From the NCBI GenBank assembly GCA_905221235.1, contig CAJNCJ010000019.1:1-32147 (forward strand): a DNA stretch of 32,147 nucleotides, given 5' to 3'. The notes below the pieces were generated by a model, which was given only the letters and a program-made list of their open reading frames with translations, ran no database searches and had not been told where the DNA came from. Positions 6,764 through 16,236 of this stretch are shown one piece after another; the first letter of the stretch is position 1, and every line of letters begins with the position of its first letter. The translations under genes were made by a program, and so were the position numbers. The DNA comes from a bacterium. GTDB lineage: Bacteria > Bacillota > Bacilli > Lactobacillales > Streptococcaceae.

Positions 6764-7848
6764 TAAGGATTGACTGCTGCGACTGCTTTCTGGCGGTCAC
6801 GTTTCATTGTATTAGAACGCAATTGTCCACAAGCTGCATCAATATCAGTTCCATGCTCTTGACGAACAACACAGTTGACCCCCTTTTTCTTAAGCGTATC
6901 ATAGAAGGCCATGACGCGCTCTTTAGGACTGCGACTATATTGGTCATGCTCACTAACTGGGTTATAAGGAATCAAGTTTACATAAGACAATTTCTTGATG
7001 TTCTTGAGCAATTCTGCCAATTCCAAGGCTTGTTCAACACCATCGTTAACTTCATTGAGCATGATATATTCAAAGGTTACACGACGGTTGGTTGTTTCGA
7101 TGTAGTACTCAATAGCTGCAAAGAGTTTTTCAATCGGAAAGGCACGGTTAATCTTCATGATGCTTGAACGCAATTCATTATTGGGTGCGTGAAGAGAAAC
7201 AGCAAGATTGACCTGAACTCCTTCATTAGCAAAATCACGAATTTTATGGGCCAAACCTGAAGTTGAAACCGTAATGTGACGAGCACCGATGGCCATTCCC
7301 TTATCATCATTGATAGTACGAACGAAATTCAAGACATTGTTGTAGTTATCAAAGGGCTCACCGATTCCCATGACAACGATATGGCTGACGCGTTCATCCT
7401 GACCACGCTCATCAAAGTATTTCTGAACCAGCATGATTTGCGCTACGATTTCACCGTTATTCAGGTCTCGTTGCTTCTTGATCAAACCAGAGGCACAGAA
7501 GGTACAACCGATATTACAGCCGACCTGAGTGGTCACACAGACAGATAAACCGTAGTGTTGACGCATGAGCACTGTCTCAATCAACATACCATCAGGTAAT
7601 TCAAAGAGATATTTGACCGTACCGTCAGCAGACTCTTGAACGATACGTTGTTTCAAGGGATTGACCACAAACTGGTCATTAAGCTTAGCAATCAAATCCT
7701 TGGAAAGGTTGGTCATCTCTTCAAATGACTGGACACGTTTACGGTAAAGCCATTCCCAGATTTGATCTGCACGGAATTTCTTTTCTCCCTGCTCCAAAAC
7801 CCATTCCTGCATGGTTTGACGTGTTAAACTATAAATTGACGGTTTCAT
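6763..7848 (-). CDS. rlmN: 23S rRNA A2503 / tRNA A37 methyltransferase RlmN
   Basis: A 361-aa radical SAM enzyme that makes 2-methyladenosine at A2503 in the peptidyl transferase centre of 23S rRNA, and at A37 of some tRNAs. The iron-sulfur cluster motif is GCNIGCTFC with Cys111, Cys115 and Cys118. The SAM-binding GIGEPFDN segment is at 161-168. The second catalytic Cys, which carries the methyl group, fits Cys340 in DAACGQL. Length and motifs fit RlmN rather than the resistance enzyme Cfr, which modifies C8. ATG follows AAGGAG. It lies 20 nt after yutD and overlaps the VanZ-like gene by one base. Confidence 0.95.
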   Translation of the reverse strand: MKPSIYSLTRQTMQEWVLEQGEKKFRADQIWEWLYRKRVQSFEEMTNLSKDLIAKLNDQFVVNPLKQRIVQESADGTVKYLFELPDGMLIETVLMRQHYGLSVCVTTQVGCNIGCTFCASGLIKKQRDLNNGEIVAQIMLVQKYFDERGQDERVSHIVVMGIGEPFDNYNNVLNFVRTINDDKGMAIGARHITVSTSGLAHKIRDFANEGVQVNLAVSLHAPNNELRSSIMKINRAFPIEKLFAAIEYYIETTNRRVTFEYIMLNEVNDGVEQALELAELLKNIKKLSYVNLIPYNPVSEHDQYSRSPKERVMAFYDTLKKKGVNCVVRQEHGTDIDAACGQLRSNTMKRDRQKAVAAVNP

Positions 7849-7868
7849 TTCTTCTCCTTATTCTCTAC

Positions 7869-8399
7869 TCACTTCTGACGAATGACAAAATGACGTTGTC
7901 CCTTATCCTCTTTCTGAGAATGCTGGTCTTTCTGACGACGTCTATTTTTCTTATCTGCATTCGGTTTTCGTTTGGTTTGAGCCGGTTTCTTTCCTTTTCT
8001 CGAAGACGGTTCTTCTTCCTTCTTACGCATTTTCTTGTCAAATGATGCTCGCTTAGGGGCTTCATTTTCTAGGACAAAATAGGCACAACCATAACTACAA
8101 TACTCTAAAAGGTAGTCTTGTAAACGACTTATTTTTTCAAGTTTTTCTTCTGTTCGATCATCCTTGTAAAAACCACGAAGTCGAAGCTGTTCGTTGCTCC
8201 AGTCCCCCACGATATAATCAAACTTGGTTAAGACTTCTGAAAAACGCTGATTAAAAGCCGTCACATCAAAGGCATCCTTGATATTTTCCACCAAGGAAAA
8301 AGCTATCCCTTCCGTTTCGACCTTGTCCCCGTGTAAATGGAACTCAGGACCAGGAAACTTGTTATAGTTGTATAATTCAGGTGCAATTTCTTTTCGCAT
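7869..8399 (-). CDS. yutD: YutD family protein
   Basis: A 176-aa protein of the YutD family (DUF1027), of unknown function. The core (about 15-115) has alternating acidic and aromatic stretches (DYIVGDWSNEQLRLRGFY, LLEYCSYGCAYFVLEN). It is followed by a 55-residue Lys/Arg-rich, probably disordered tail (about 120-169) ending in FVIRQK. ATG follows AAGGAT. First gene of the cluster with rlmN, the VanZ-like gene and ABC-F. The basic tail and the rRNA-modifying neighbour make RNA or ribosome binding a fair guess, but no catalytic motif is seen. Confidence 0.85.
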   Translation of the reverse strand: MRKEIAPELYNYNKFPGPEFHLHGDKVETEGIAFSLVENIKDAFDVTAFNQRFSEVLTKFDYIVGDWSNEQLRLRGFYKDDRTEEKLEKISRLQDYLLEYCSYGCAYFVLENEAPKRASFDKKMRKKEEEPSSRKGKKPAQTKRKPNADKKNRRRQKDQHSQKEDKGQRHFVIRQK

Positions 8400-8432
8400 A
8401 GATATCCTTTTTCCACGATTACTTAATACTTT

Positions 8433-8441
8433 ATTCTACCA
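8433..8441 (-). promoter_or_regulatory. yutD operon promoter (extended -10)
   Basis: On the minus strand, TGGTAGAAT is an extended -10 (TGn plus TAGAAT) 34 bp before the yutD start. The -35 position holds only a weak GTGCTA. No other promoter candidate is seen between the sodA terminator and yutD. Confidence 0.45.
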
Positions 8442-8477
8442 TAATTTCTAGCAGTTAGCACGTTTCTCATAAAAATG

Positions 8478-8508
8478 AAAAAAGTCTGACGATTTTGTCA
8501 GACAAAAA
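8478..8508 (-). terminator. sodA terminator
   Basis: GTCTGAC (8484-8490) pairs with GTCAGAC (8497-8503) around a 6-nt loop; on the minus strand it is followed by a run of Ts. It lies about 50 bp past the sodA stop. Confidence 0.8.
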
Positions 8509-8555
8509 TAATATAACCTTAAAAAGAGAAGAACAATTCTTCCCTCCAACTATCA

Positions 8556-9161
8556 TTATTTAGCAGCTGCGTACAATTCATCTACTTTGTTCCAGTTGAT
8601 TACTGAGAAGAAAGCTTTGATGTAGTCAGGACGCACGTTGCGGTATTTTACGTAGTAAGCATGTTCCCAAACGTCCAAGCCCAAGATTGGTTTTTTGCCT
8701 TCTGAGATTGGTGTATCTTGGTTTGCTGTTGAAGTCACTTCAAGCTTCCCTTCTTTGTTGACAACCAACCATGCCCAGCCAGAACCAAAACGAGTTGTTG
8801 CTGCTGCAGTGAAGGCTGCTTGGAATTCTTCAAATGAACCAAATGTTGCATCGATTGCTGCTGCAAGTTCTGCTGAAGGAGCTGTTTTCTCAGGAGTCAT
8901 CAATTCCCAGAAAAGAGCGTGGTTCAAGTGTCCACCACCATTGTTGATAAGTGCTTGACGGATATCAGCTGGGATTGATTCTACATCAGCAAGCAAGGCT
9001 TCAAGGTCTTCACCAATTTCAGGGTGTTTTTCAAGAGCTGCATTTGCATTGTTGACATAAGTTTGATGGTGTTTGTCATGGTGCAAGTGCATTGTTTCCG
9101 CATCGATGTATGGTTCCAAAGCGTCGTATGCATATGGAAGATCTGGTAAGATAATAGCCAT
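8556..9161 (-). CDS. sodA: Manganese superoxide dismutase SodA
   Basis: A 201-aa cytoplasmic enzyme that dismutates superoxide. Metal ligands are His27 (MHLHHDKHH), His81 (HLNHALFW), Asp163 and His167 (DVWEHAYY). The [11 protein letters not shown] segment and QDTP near 148-151 fit the Mn-preferring class typical of streptococci. Full length, with ATG behind GAGGT. It is flanked by its own promoter and terminator, so it is monocistronic, although read-through from holA is possible. This is the gene whose internal segment (sodA-int) is often used to identify streptococcal species. Confidence 0.96.
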   Translation of the reverse strand: MAIILPDLPYAYDALEPYIDAETMHLHHDKHHQTYVNNANAALEKHPEIGEDLEALLADVESIPADIRQALINNGGGHLNHALFWELMTPEKTAPSAELAAAIDATFGSFEEFQAAFTAAATTRFGSGWAWLVVNKEGKLEVTSTANQDTPISEGKKPILGLDVWEHAYYVKYRNVRPDYIKAFFSVINWNKVDELYAAAK

Positions 9162-9192
9162 CTGTAATACCTCTTTTTCTTTCTATATGAAA

Positions 9193-9221
9193 ATGATAAC
9201 GCAAACATTCACTTTTTTCAA
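9193..9221 (-). promoter_or_regulatory. sodA promoter
   Basis: TTGAAA (9216-9221), exact 17-bp spacer, TATCAT (9193-9198), 31 bp before the sodA ATG on the minus strand. No clear metal- or peroxide-repressor box was identified. Confidence 0.7.
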
Positions 9222-9306
9222 GTTTTTTGCTTATAGATGAAGAAATCACTAAGAAACCCACGACAAGATAATCCTGACGCGGGGTAAAAAATTTTTTCAG
9301 ATAGGA

Positions 9307-10344
9307 TTAATTTACCTGACTAGCAATCTGTAGGAGTGCCTTTTCAAAAAGGAAACCTTTTTCATAAAGACCTGTCTTAATCTGATAGTCTGTCTCAATC
9401 AAATAGGAAATAGCTTGCTTCAAAAAGCTCAAGGAAAGTCCTCGCGAATCTCTCAGCGCAAACTTGATTTGATAGGGATTGGGAGTGCGTCCCAGATAAC
9501 TACCTAAACTACTTGCAATCTGCGATTCTGTTTGGCCAGACTCCGCCAAAATCTTCACCTGAGTAAAAGTCCGAAATTGTCCTAACATGACAGCAATGAG
9601 CTTGATTTCATCTTCCCCTTGCAAGGTCAAGTCTCTAACCAAGTCACGCGCCTGATCCATCTTTTTAGTCAGAATAAACTGAGTTAAATCAAAAATATTG
9701 TCCTGCAAGGTCTTGGGAATAGCATTGACAATATCCTCTTCCTCGATAACAGAATCTGCCTTATAGGACTGTAAAAAAAGCAGATTTTTCTGGATTTCGC
9801 TAAATTGAAAACTAGATTTGATAAGTAAATTTTCAAAGGATTGCGCCACAAACTGCAGACCTTGTTTCTGGCTCCATTTTTGGAAATACTGGCGCAATTC
9901 TTGTTCTTTGGCTTCTACTGCATCAAAAACCTTGGCATCACGCTTAAGTAATTTAACCAACCGTCTCTTGCTGTCCAGTTTTCCTTCCGCAAAGATCAAC
10001 AACTTGGTTGTTGGCGAAGGGTTATCAAGGTATTCCTCAAATGACTTGAGCTCATCATCTGTCAAAAAGCGCTTTTTAGCAGTCGTGATATCGACAAAAT
10101 GGTCTAATATCACGATTTTCTCATCCGCAAAGAAAGGAAGACTGACCAATTCCAGTTCCACATCCTTGTAGACCACTTCTTTCATATCAAAGTAGGCAAA
10201 GTTGAGATCGGCAGAATCATACCCAATCTGTTTCAGCACTTGACTCTTCATCACTTCAAACTGGCCCTGATCTATGCCTGTAAAAAGGCTCAGGTTAGGT
10301 AAATTTGATAAAGTCAACTTCTGACTTTCTTCAATGGCTAGCAT
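9307..10344 (-). CDS. holA: DNA polymerase III delta subunit
   Basis: A 345-aa clamp-loader subunit that opens the beta sliding clamp during DNA replication. The family pattern includes the N-terminal LFTGIDQGQFEVMK, SLPFFADEKIVIL in the middle of domain I, LIFAEGKLDSKRRL at about 115-128, and a C-terminal collar domain (about 210-345). It lacks a functional P-loop, as expected for delta. ATG follows AAAGGAGAG. It lies 33 nt after pyrDA and is probably co-transcribed with it. Ends about 85 bp before the sodA promoter. Confidence 0.92.
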   Translation of the reverse strand: MLAIEESQKLTLSNLPNLSLFTGIDQGQFEVMKSQVLKQIGYDSADLNFAYFDMKEVVYKDVELELVSLPFFADEKIVILDHFVDITTAKKRFLTDDELKSFEEYLDNPSPTTKLLIFAEGKLDSKRRLVKLLKRDAKVFDAVEAKEQELRQYFQKWSQKQGLQFVAQSFENLLIKSSFQFSEIQKNLLFLQSYKADSVIEEEDIVNAIPKTLQDNIFDLTQFILTKKMDQARDLVRDLTLQGEDEIKLIAVMLGQFRTFTQVKILAESGQTESQIASSLGSYLGRTPNPYQIKFALRDSRGLSLSFLKQAISYLIETDYQIKTGLYEKGFLFEKALLQIASQVN

Positions 10345-10377
10345 CTTCTCTCCTTTCTTCTGATTTTTTGATTTAAT

Positions 10378-11313
10378 TTAGTCAATATAGCGCAATTTTC
10401 CACGGAAATCTTCTAGACTCTCGTACCCTTTTTCCGCCATTATTGCTTTCAGTTCATTGGTAATACGTTCGAAAGCACCGACGCCTTCTTTGTGAAGGGT
10501 GGTTCCCACCTGTACCATACTAGCACCACAGAGGATGTGTTCAAAGGCATCTCGACCAGTCAGAACACCACCTGTTCCGATGATTTGGATTTGAGGATTT
10601 AAACGTTGATAAAAGGCGTGAACATTGGCTAGAGCAGTCGGTTTGATGTACTCTCCCCCAATCCCACCGAAACCATTCTTTGGTCGAATAACGACAGACT
10701 CATCTTCTATATAGAGGCCGTTTCCGATAGAGTTAACGCAGTTGACAAACTTGAGCGGATATTTATTGAAAATAGCTGCCGCTTGGTCAAAGTGAACAAT
10801 ATCAAAATAAGGTGGGAGCTTAATTCCAAGAGGTTTGGTAAAGTAGGCAAATACTTCTGATAAAATTCGGTCAGTTGTCTCAAAATCATAAGCAATCTGT
10901 GGTTTTCCTGGAACATTTGGGCAGGAAAGATTGAGCTCGGTCAGACCATGAAAATCACTCTCTTGGACTTTTTTCAAGATAGTATGAGTTTCTTCCGGAG
11001 ACATGCCGACCAGAGATAAGAAGAAAGTTCGATTCGGCTCTTTTTCCTGCAAATCCAAAAGATAGTCCAAATAATAGTCTAAGCCATTATTCGGTAATCC
11101 CATAGAGTTGATAGAACCAAGTGGAATATCTTGATAGCGTGGCTCAGGATTTCCCTGACGAAAGTCCAAGGTCGCTGTCTTCGTGACAAAGGTTCCTGCT
11201 GCTGAGTTTTTAACGCCTTCTAACTCTGCTATCGTCATACAAGCCACACCTGCTGCATTCATCAAGCAATTGTCAAACTCAAGGCCAGCAATTTGTATTT
11301 TTGTTGATACCAT
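10378..11313 (-). CDS. pyrDA: Dihydroorotate dehydrogenase A (class 1A)
   Basis: A 311-aa cytosolic FMN enzyme that oxidises dihydroorotate to orotate in pyrimidine synthesis, using fumarate as acceptor in class 1A. Catalytic Cys131 lies in [12 protein letters not shown]. Lys45 (TFVTKT) and the INSMGLPN loop (69-75) fit the substrate and FMN site. The C-terminal [20 protein letters not shown] binds the FMN phosphate. Class 1A is typical of lactococci and streptococci. ATG follows CCGGAGG. It has its own promoter and heads a pair with holA, divergent from gdhA. Confidence 0.94.
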   Translation of the reverse strand: MVSTKIQIAGLEFDNCLMNAAGVACMTIAELEGVKNSAAGTFVTKTATLDFRQGNPEPRYQDIPLGSINSMGLPNNGLDYYLDYLLDLQEKEPNRTFFLSLVGMSPEETHTILKKVQESDFHGLTELNLSCPNVPGKPQIAYDFETTDRILSEVFAYFTKPLGIKLPPYFDIVHFDQAAAIFNKYPLKFVNCVNSIGNGLYIEDESVVIRPKNGFGGIGGEYIKPTALANVHAFYQRLNPQIQIIGTGGVLTGRDAFEHILCGASMVQVGTTLHKEGVGAFERITNELKAIMAEKGYESLEDFRGKLRYID

Positions 11314-11347
11314 GATTCTGATCCTCCGGATTCCTTTTATTGCTAAT

Positions 11348-11356
11348 ATTATACCA
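11348..11356 (-). promoter_or_regulatory. pyrDA promoter (extended -10)
   Basis: On the minus strand, TGGTATAAT gives a perfect -10 with an upstream TGn, 34 bp before the pyrDA start. The -35 is poor, as is common with extended -10 promoters. No PyrR-type leader is visible in the short untranslated region. Confidence 0.65.
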
Positions 11357-11461
11357 TATTTTCACATTTTCTCTTTAAGAAAGATATTTATAAGAAAAAC
11401 GTTCGTATTTTTATAGATTTTCAAAAATCCTCAAAACTAAATGTTAAAACTAAATTGATAG

Positions 11462-12900
<1,439 letters not shown>

Positions 12901-12901
<1 letters not shown>

Positions 12902-13005
12902 TACTCTTCGAAAATCAAATTCAAACCACGTCAGCGTCGCCTTACCGTACTCATGTACAGCCTGCGGCTAGCTTCCTAGTTTGCTCTTTGATTTTCATTG
13001 AGTAT
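12901..13005. repeat. BOX element 1 (boxA-boxC)
   Basis: A 105-bp BOX element with terminal inverted ends ATACTC...GAGTAT. The boxA part contains CGTCAGCGTCGCCTTACCGT, nearly the site of the classic BOX typing primer; the boxC part contains CCTGCGGCTAGCTTCCTAGT. No boxB unit. It begins on the last base of the gdhA stop codon. It differs from element 2 at only three or so positions. Confidence 0.9.
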
Positions 13006-13020
13006 AAGATTTATAGCTCT

Positions 13021-13049
13021 ATCCTCAATCGCTTCGATTGGGGATTTTT
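13021..13049 (+). terminator. gdhA terminator
   Basis: ATCCTCAATCG pairs with CGATTGGGGAT (one G-U) around CTT, followed by TTTTA. It lies beyond the BOX element, so the gdhA transcript should carry the BOX sequence in its 3' end. Confidence 0.8.
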
Positions 13050-13060
13050 ATGTTAAATTC

Positions 13061-13088
13061 AAAAAACTCACCATTAACAGTGAGTTTT
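13061..13088 (-). terminator. tetR operon terminator
   Basis: AAAACTCAC (13063-13071) pairs with GTGAGTTTT (13080-13088), followed on the minus strand by a T run. It lies just past the tetR stop. Confidence 0.75.
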
Positions 13089-13099
13089 AACATCAGAAT

Positions 13100-13744
13100 T
13101 TATTTTACTTTCATTAGGGCAGATGACAAACATTCAACAATTTCATCAACTGCTTCATCTATGTTTATAGTTCCTTCATCATTCAACATCATGGGAATAA
13201 GATAAGAAAAACTCAATGCTAATATGTAACGAACAATTCTTTCATTTGACCAATTTAGAATAAGTCCTTTTTCTTTAAATTGATTCAAAACAGGGCTAAT
13301 TGGTTCTATTATAGATTGAACAATAATATTTCCTAACTGGATAGAAAGATTTTTATCAATAAAAGAACGCCCCAAGAGAATTTTAACATGCATTTGATTC
13401 TCCTGAATGAAAAAGAGCCTATCTCTAACAATACTTTTTAAAAAGAAGGGAAAAGTTTCTTGAGCTACTGTGAATTTTTTTTCTGAGAAATCCGCAATCA
13501 CTTCTGGAATAACCTGTTCTAGAAAAGTAGATAAAATAGCTTCTAAAATACCTTCCTTTGTTTTAAAGTAACTAAAAACCGTTCCTTCTGACACTCCAGC
13601 GCGTTCGGCAATAAGGCTGGACGTTGTATTTTCAAATCCAATTTCTGAGAATAATTTTAAGCTGGATAATAATACTCGACGTTGTTTTAAGCTCAAGTTG
13701 CTAGCTTCTAACGTCTGAGCATACTTTTGTTCTAAACTTTCCAT
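13100..13744 (-). CDS. TetR/AcrR-family regulator
   Basis: A 214-aa repressor. The N-terminal helix-turn-helix is clear (TTSSLIAERAGVSEGTVFSY, then FKTKEGIL). The rest is a helical ligand and dimer domain with no recognisable ligand motif. The ATG at 13744 is preferred, with AGAGG eight bases upstream; a GTG at 13753 is in frame but abuts the ribosome site. It lies 16 nt after an oxidoreductase gene on the same strand. A perfect dyad downstream of that operon's -10 is its likely operator, so it should repress itself and the enzyme. The inducer is unknown. Confidence 0.85.
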   Translation of the reverse strand: MESLEQKYAQTLEASNLSLKQRRVLLSSLKLFSEIGFENTTSSLIAERAGVSEGTVFSYFKTKEGILEAILSTFLEQVIPEVIADFSEKKFTVAQETFPFFLKSIVRDRLFFIQENQMHVKILLGRSFIDKNLSIQLGNIIVQSIIEPISPVLNQFKEKGLILNWSNERIVRYILALSFSYLIPMMLNDEGTINIDEAVDEIVECLSSALMKVK

Positions 13745-13760
13745 CTCTAGCACCTCTCTT

Positions 13761-14765
13761 CTACTCTCTTACTTTTACGACTTTTTTGCCTCGACTGTGT
13801 CCCATTTTCAGACTACGATAGGCTTCTCTAACTGACTTTAGAGAAAAGTCATACACTTGATCAATTTTCAGCTGAACCTTCCCGTCTGAGACCATTTCAG
13901 ATAAAGTGCTAAAATCATCGTATGTAGAATGTCTAGGACCAGTAAACTGAGCGCCTTTTATCATAACATAGGGTGAAGATACTAATGTCCCAATAGCTGT
14001 TCCCTTCAAACCTAAACTAAAAGCCAATCTAACATAATCAGATCCATAACAATCCAAAAACTTTGTAATAGGCGTTGGACTAGCTGATAGAAGAGCCTTC
14101 TTGATATTCTCTTCGTAACTTACTGGTATGGCACCTAAAGACTTCAGATACTCTGCATTTTTCTTACTTGCTATTCCAATCACTGTCGCACCCTTAGCAA
14201 CTGCATACTGTACTGCAATACTTCCAATACCTCCTGCTGCAGCTGAAATAACTACAACATCTCTAGAGTTTAGCTCAATCTTTCTAAAAGCACCTCCCAC
14301 TGTTAGAGAAGCTACTCCCATAGTAGCTGCGTGAGTCATGTCGATCATCTCTGGTTTCAATACAATTTCCGATTCATTGACACAAATTTCTGTTGCTAAA
14401 GCTCCCCTCTTAGTTCCCAAACCAGGATCGCTAATCATTGTTCCAAACACCTTATCTCCTACTGAAAACCTAGTTACTTTATTTCCAACTTCTGTAATAA
14501 CTCCAGAAAAATCTCTCCCCACACCTTTTGGAAATAAAGATGATTTAGATTCAAACCAACGACTTGGTTTCCTTAATTTCGTCATAAAAGATAAAAATCG
14601 AAGGGGTTTCGCTCCCTCAAAAGTTTTATAATCAATAGGATTTAAGCCAACAGCATGAACTTCTACTCTCACTTGATTTACATCCAAGGCTGTAGAGTCG
14701 ATCTTCACCAAATCCAATACCTCTTCGTTACCGAAACGACTGTACTCTATTGCTTCAACAACCAT
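13761..14765 (-). CDS. Zinc-independent MDR oxidoreductase (quinone reductase-like)
   Basis: A 334-aa medium-chain dehydrogenase/reductase. The N-terminal catalytic domain has the family pattern VHAVGLNPIDYK and GRDFSGVITEVG; the Rossmann domain has AAAGGIGSIAVQYA (about 174-187). It lacks the zinc-binding Cys cluster of classic alcohol dehydrogenases, so it belongs with NADPH quinone oxidoreductases and enoyl reductases. ATG at 14765 follows AAGGAG. First gene of a two-gene operon with tetR. The promoter and operator are well defined, which suggests induction by a reactive compound such as a quinone or aldehyde; that is inference. Confidence 0.85.
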   Translation of the reverse strand: MVVEAIEYSRFGNEEVLDLVKIDSTALDVNQVRVEVHAVGLNPIDYKTFEGAKPLRFLSFMTKLRKPSRWFESKSSLFPKGVGRDFSGVITEVGNKVTRFSVGDKVFGTMISDPGLGTKRGALATEICVNESEIVLKPEMIDMTHAATMGVASLTVGGAFRKIELNSRDVVVISAAAGGIGSIAVQYAVAKGATVIGIASKKNAEYLKSLGAIPVSYEENIKKALLSASPTPITKFLDCYGSDYVRLAFSLGLKGTAIGTLVSSPYVMIKGAQFTGPRHSTYDDFSTLSEMVSDGKVQLKIDQVYDFSLKSVREAYRSLKMGHSRGKKVVKVRE

Positions 14766-14793
14766 TTTCTTTACTCCTTAATTTCACAAAAAT

Positions 14794-14807
14794 TGAGTGA
14801 ACACTCA
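14794..14807. promoter_or_regulatory. TetR operator
   Basis: TGAGTGAACACTCA is a perfect dyad (TGAGTG-AA-CACTCA), a typical TetR-family operator. It begins about 10 bp downstream of the -10, over the expected start of transcription, where binding would block initiation. Confidence 0.75.
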
Positions 14808-14816
14808 TTTTCATAA

Positions 14817-14845
14817 ATTATACTCTTAATTTGTAAGAAAATCAA
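14817..14845 (-). promoter_or_regulatory. Promoter of oxidoreductase-tetR operon
   Basis: On the minus strand, TTGATT (14840-14845), exact 17-bp spacer and TATAAT (14817-14822), 51 bp before the start codon. Confidence 0.8.
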
Positions 14846-14849
14846 TATT

Positions 14850-14865
14850 ATCGTTTGATAACGAT
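14850..14865. promoter_or_regulatory. Second dyad upstream of -35
   Basis: ATCGTTTGATAACGAT has perfect 6-bp arms (ATCGTT/AACGAT) around TGAT and ends 4 bp before the -35. It differs in sequence from the TetR operator. It may bind another regulator; no assignment is possible. Confidence 0.4.
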
Positions 14866-14975
14866 TTATGACATGATACAAATATCCATCATTTCAATTT
14901 ACCAATATGATTCTTTCAATCTAACTCTCCTCACTTTTAAAGAATACTAGCCCTCTTTTTGCCCCTTCTTGAACA

Positions 14976-15010
14976 AAAAGAAAAACCGCTACTCCCAAGA
15001 ATAGCGGTTT
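14976..15010 (-). terminator. rplJL terminator
   Basis: AAACCGCTA (14983-14991) pairs with TAGCGGTTT (15002-15010); the minus strand continues into TTCTTTTTG. It ends the ribosomal stalk operon. Confidence 0.85.
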
Positions 15011-15045
15011 AATCATGTTTTTAAGCTACTAATGTAGTTGCTCTA

Positions 15046-15414
15046 TTATTTAAGAGTAACTGAAGCTCCAGCTTCTTCCAATTTAGCTTTAAGTTCTTCA
15101 GCTTCTGCAGCTGCAACACCTTCTTTGATGACACCTGGTGCACCATCAACAAGTTCTTTAGCTTCTTTAAGTCCAAGACCAGTGATTTCACGTACAACTT
15201 TGATAACGCCAACTTTTTTGTCGCCTGCAGATGTCAATTCAACGTCGAATGAATCTTTAGCAGCACCAGCGTCAGCAGCACCAGCTGCAGCAACAGCTAC
15301 AGGAGCAGCTGCAGTTACACCAAATTCTTCTTCGATAGCTTTTACAAGGTCGTTCAATTCAAGGATTGAAGCTTCTTTAATTTCAGCAATAATGTTTTCA
15401 ATGTTCAATGCCAT
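15046..15414 (-). CDS. rplL: 50S ribosomal protein L7/L12
   Basis: A 122-aa acidic stalk protein that recruits translation GTPases to the ribosome. The N-terminal dimer domain (1-33) is followed by an Ala/Gly-rich hinge (about 35-52) and the globular domain with [20 protein letters not shown]. The start is the ATG at 15414 behind GGAGG; an upstream in-frame TTG overlaps the ribosome site. Codon bias is strong. It lies 72 nt after rplJ, in a spacer with a GTAGC-type inverted repeat that may affect the extra copies of L12 made per L10. Confidence 0.96.
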   Translation of the reverse strand: MALNIENIIAEIKEASILELNDLVKAIEEEFGVTAAAPVAVAAAGAADAGAAKDSFDVELTSAGDKKVGVIKVVREITGLGLKEAKELVDGAPGVIKEGVAAAEAEELKAKLEEAGASVTLK

Positions 15415-15486
15415 TGTTATTTCCTCCAAATATGTTTTTAAATTTATAATATTTTTTGTAGCTAGGCTACGCTACGTAGCTTAAGA

Positions 15487-15987
15487 TTAAGCTGCGTCTT
15501 CTTTGTTGTCTGCAACCGCTTTGACTGCAAGAGCAACGTTGCGCACTGGCGCTTGAAGTACAGAAAGGAGCATAGAAAGAAGTCCTTCGCGGTTTGGAAG
15601 AGTTGCAAGAGCAAGAATCTCTTCTTTAGATGCGACAGCGCCTTCGATTGCACCACCTTTGATTTCAAGTGCTTCAGCGTCTTTAGCAAAATCGTTCAAG
15701 ATTTTCGCTGGTGCGATAACATCTTCGTTAGAAAATGCTACTGCAGATGGTCCAACAAATACAGATGCAAGATCTTCAAGACCAGCTTTTTCAGCTGCAC
15801 GACGCAAGATTGAGTTTTTAATCACTTTATACTCAACTTCGCTTCCACGAAGCTCACGACGAAGAACTGTATCTTGCTCAACTGTCAAACCACGAGCGTC
15901 TACAACGACGATAGATGCAGCAGCTTTCATTTTTTCAGCTACTACGTCAACTAGTTCCGCTTTTTTAGCAATAATTGCTTCACTCAT
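15487..15987 (-). CDS. rplJ: 50S ribosomal protein L10
   Basis: A 166-aa protein that forms the base of the ribosomal stalk and carries L7/L12 dimers on its C-terminal helix. Family features: N-terminal [20 protein letters not shown], then [19 protein letters not shown] and [12 protein letters not shown] (RNA contact), ending in an Ala-rich helix. The ATG at 15987 is chosen, behind GGAGGTG; the frame extends upstream to 16050 but through the leader RNA. Likely autoregulated: free L10 with L12 binds the leader and lowers expression, as known for this family. Confidence 0.95.
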   Translation of the reverse strand: MSEAIIAKKAELVDVVAEKMKAAASIVVVDARGLTVEQDTVLRRELRGSEVEYKVIKNSILRRAAEKAGLEDLASVFVGPSAVAFSNEDVIAPAKILNDFAKDAEALEIKGGAIEGAVASKEEILALATLPNREGLLSMLLSVLQAPVRNVALAVKAVADNKEDAA

Positions 15988-15994
15988 TAGTGTG

Positions 15995-16155
15995 TTCACC
16001 TCCGTAATTATTTTGCTTGGGGAATTTTTCCAAAAGAAAAACGCGCCCAAACCTAGACACGAAAGTACAATACGCTTCTTTTTACATGATACGTTTTGTC
16101 CTCGGTAGGATATTTATGAGTCAAGCTCCCCTACTGTCTTAGGCAGTTTTTTCAA
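15995..16155 (-). promoter_or_regulatory. L10-type ribosomal protein leader
   Basis: The untranslated leader between the promoter and rplJ contains the landmarks of the L10 leader RNA: CTGCCTAAGACAGTAGG, then GTAGG pairing with CCTAC of ATCCTACCGAGGAC, then further stems down to a GTTTTTC/GAAAAAT hairpin near 16020-16045. The family is the leader bound by L10(L12)4 to regulate rplJL. Boundaries are approximate. Confidence 0.75.
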
Positions 16156-16165
16156 ACCGAATATA

Positions 16166-16194
16166 AGTATAGCATAGTTAAAAAAAGAATGCAA
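16166..16194 (-). promoter_or_regulatory. rplJL promoter
   Basis: TTGCAT (16189-16194), exact 17-bp spacer, TATACT (16166-16171) with TGC before the -10 (extended), on the minus strand. It places the start of transcription near 16159, just ahead of the L10 leader. Confidence 0.8.
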
Positions 16195-16236
16195 GATTTT
16201 TGCAAACTTTTTTTAAAATTTTTCGTGATTTTTCTG

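Noticed and set aside
6763..7848. Cfr-type resistance methyltransferase
   Set aside because: Length, core-operon context and overall pattern fit housekeeping RlmN; nothing indicates C8 methylation.
15038..15484. 148-aa Ala/Ser-rich plus-strand frame over rplL
   Set aside because: Antisense of the Ala-rich L7/L12 gene; its composition is a by-product of the biased codons of rplL.
15430..15486. Terminator or attenuator between rplJ and rplL
   Set aside because: An inverted GTAGC/GCTAC repeat is present, but the minus strand follows it with As rather than Ts, so it is not a Rho-independent terminator for this operon.
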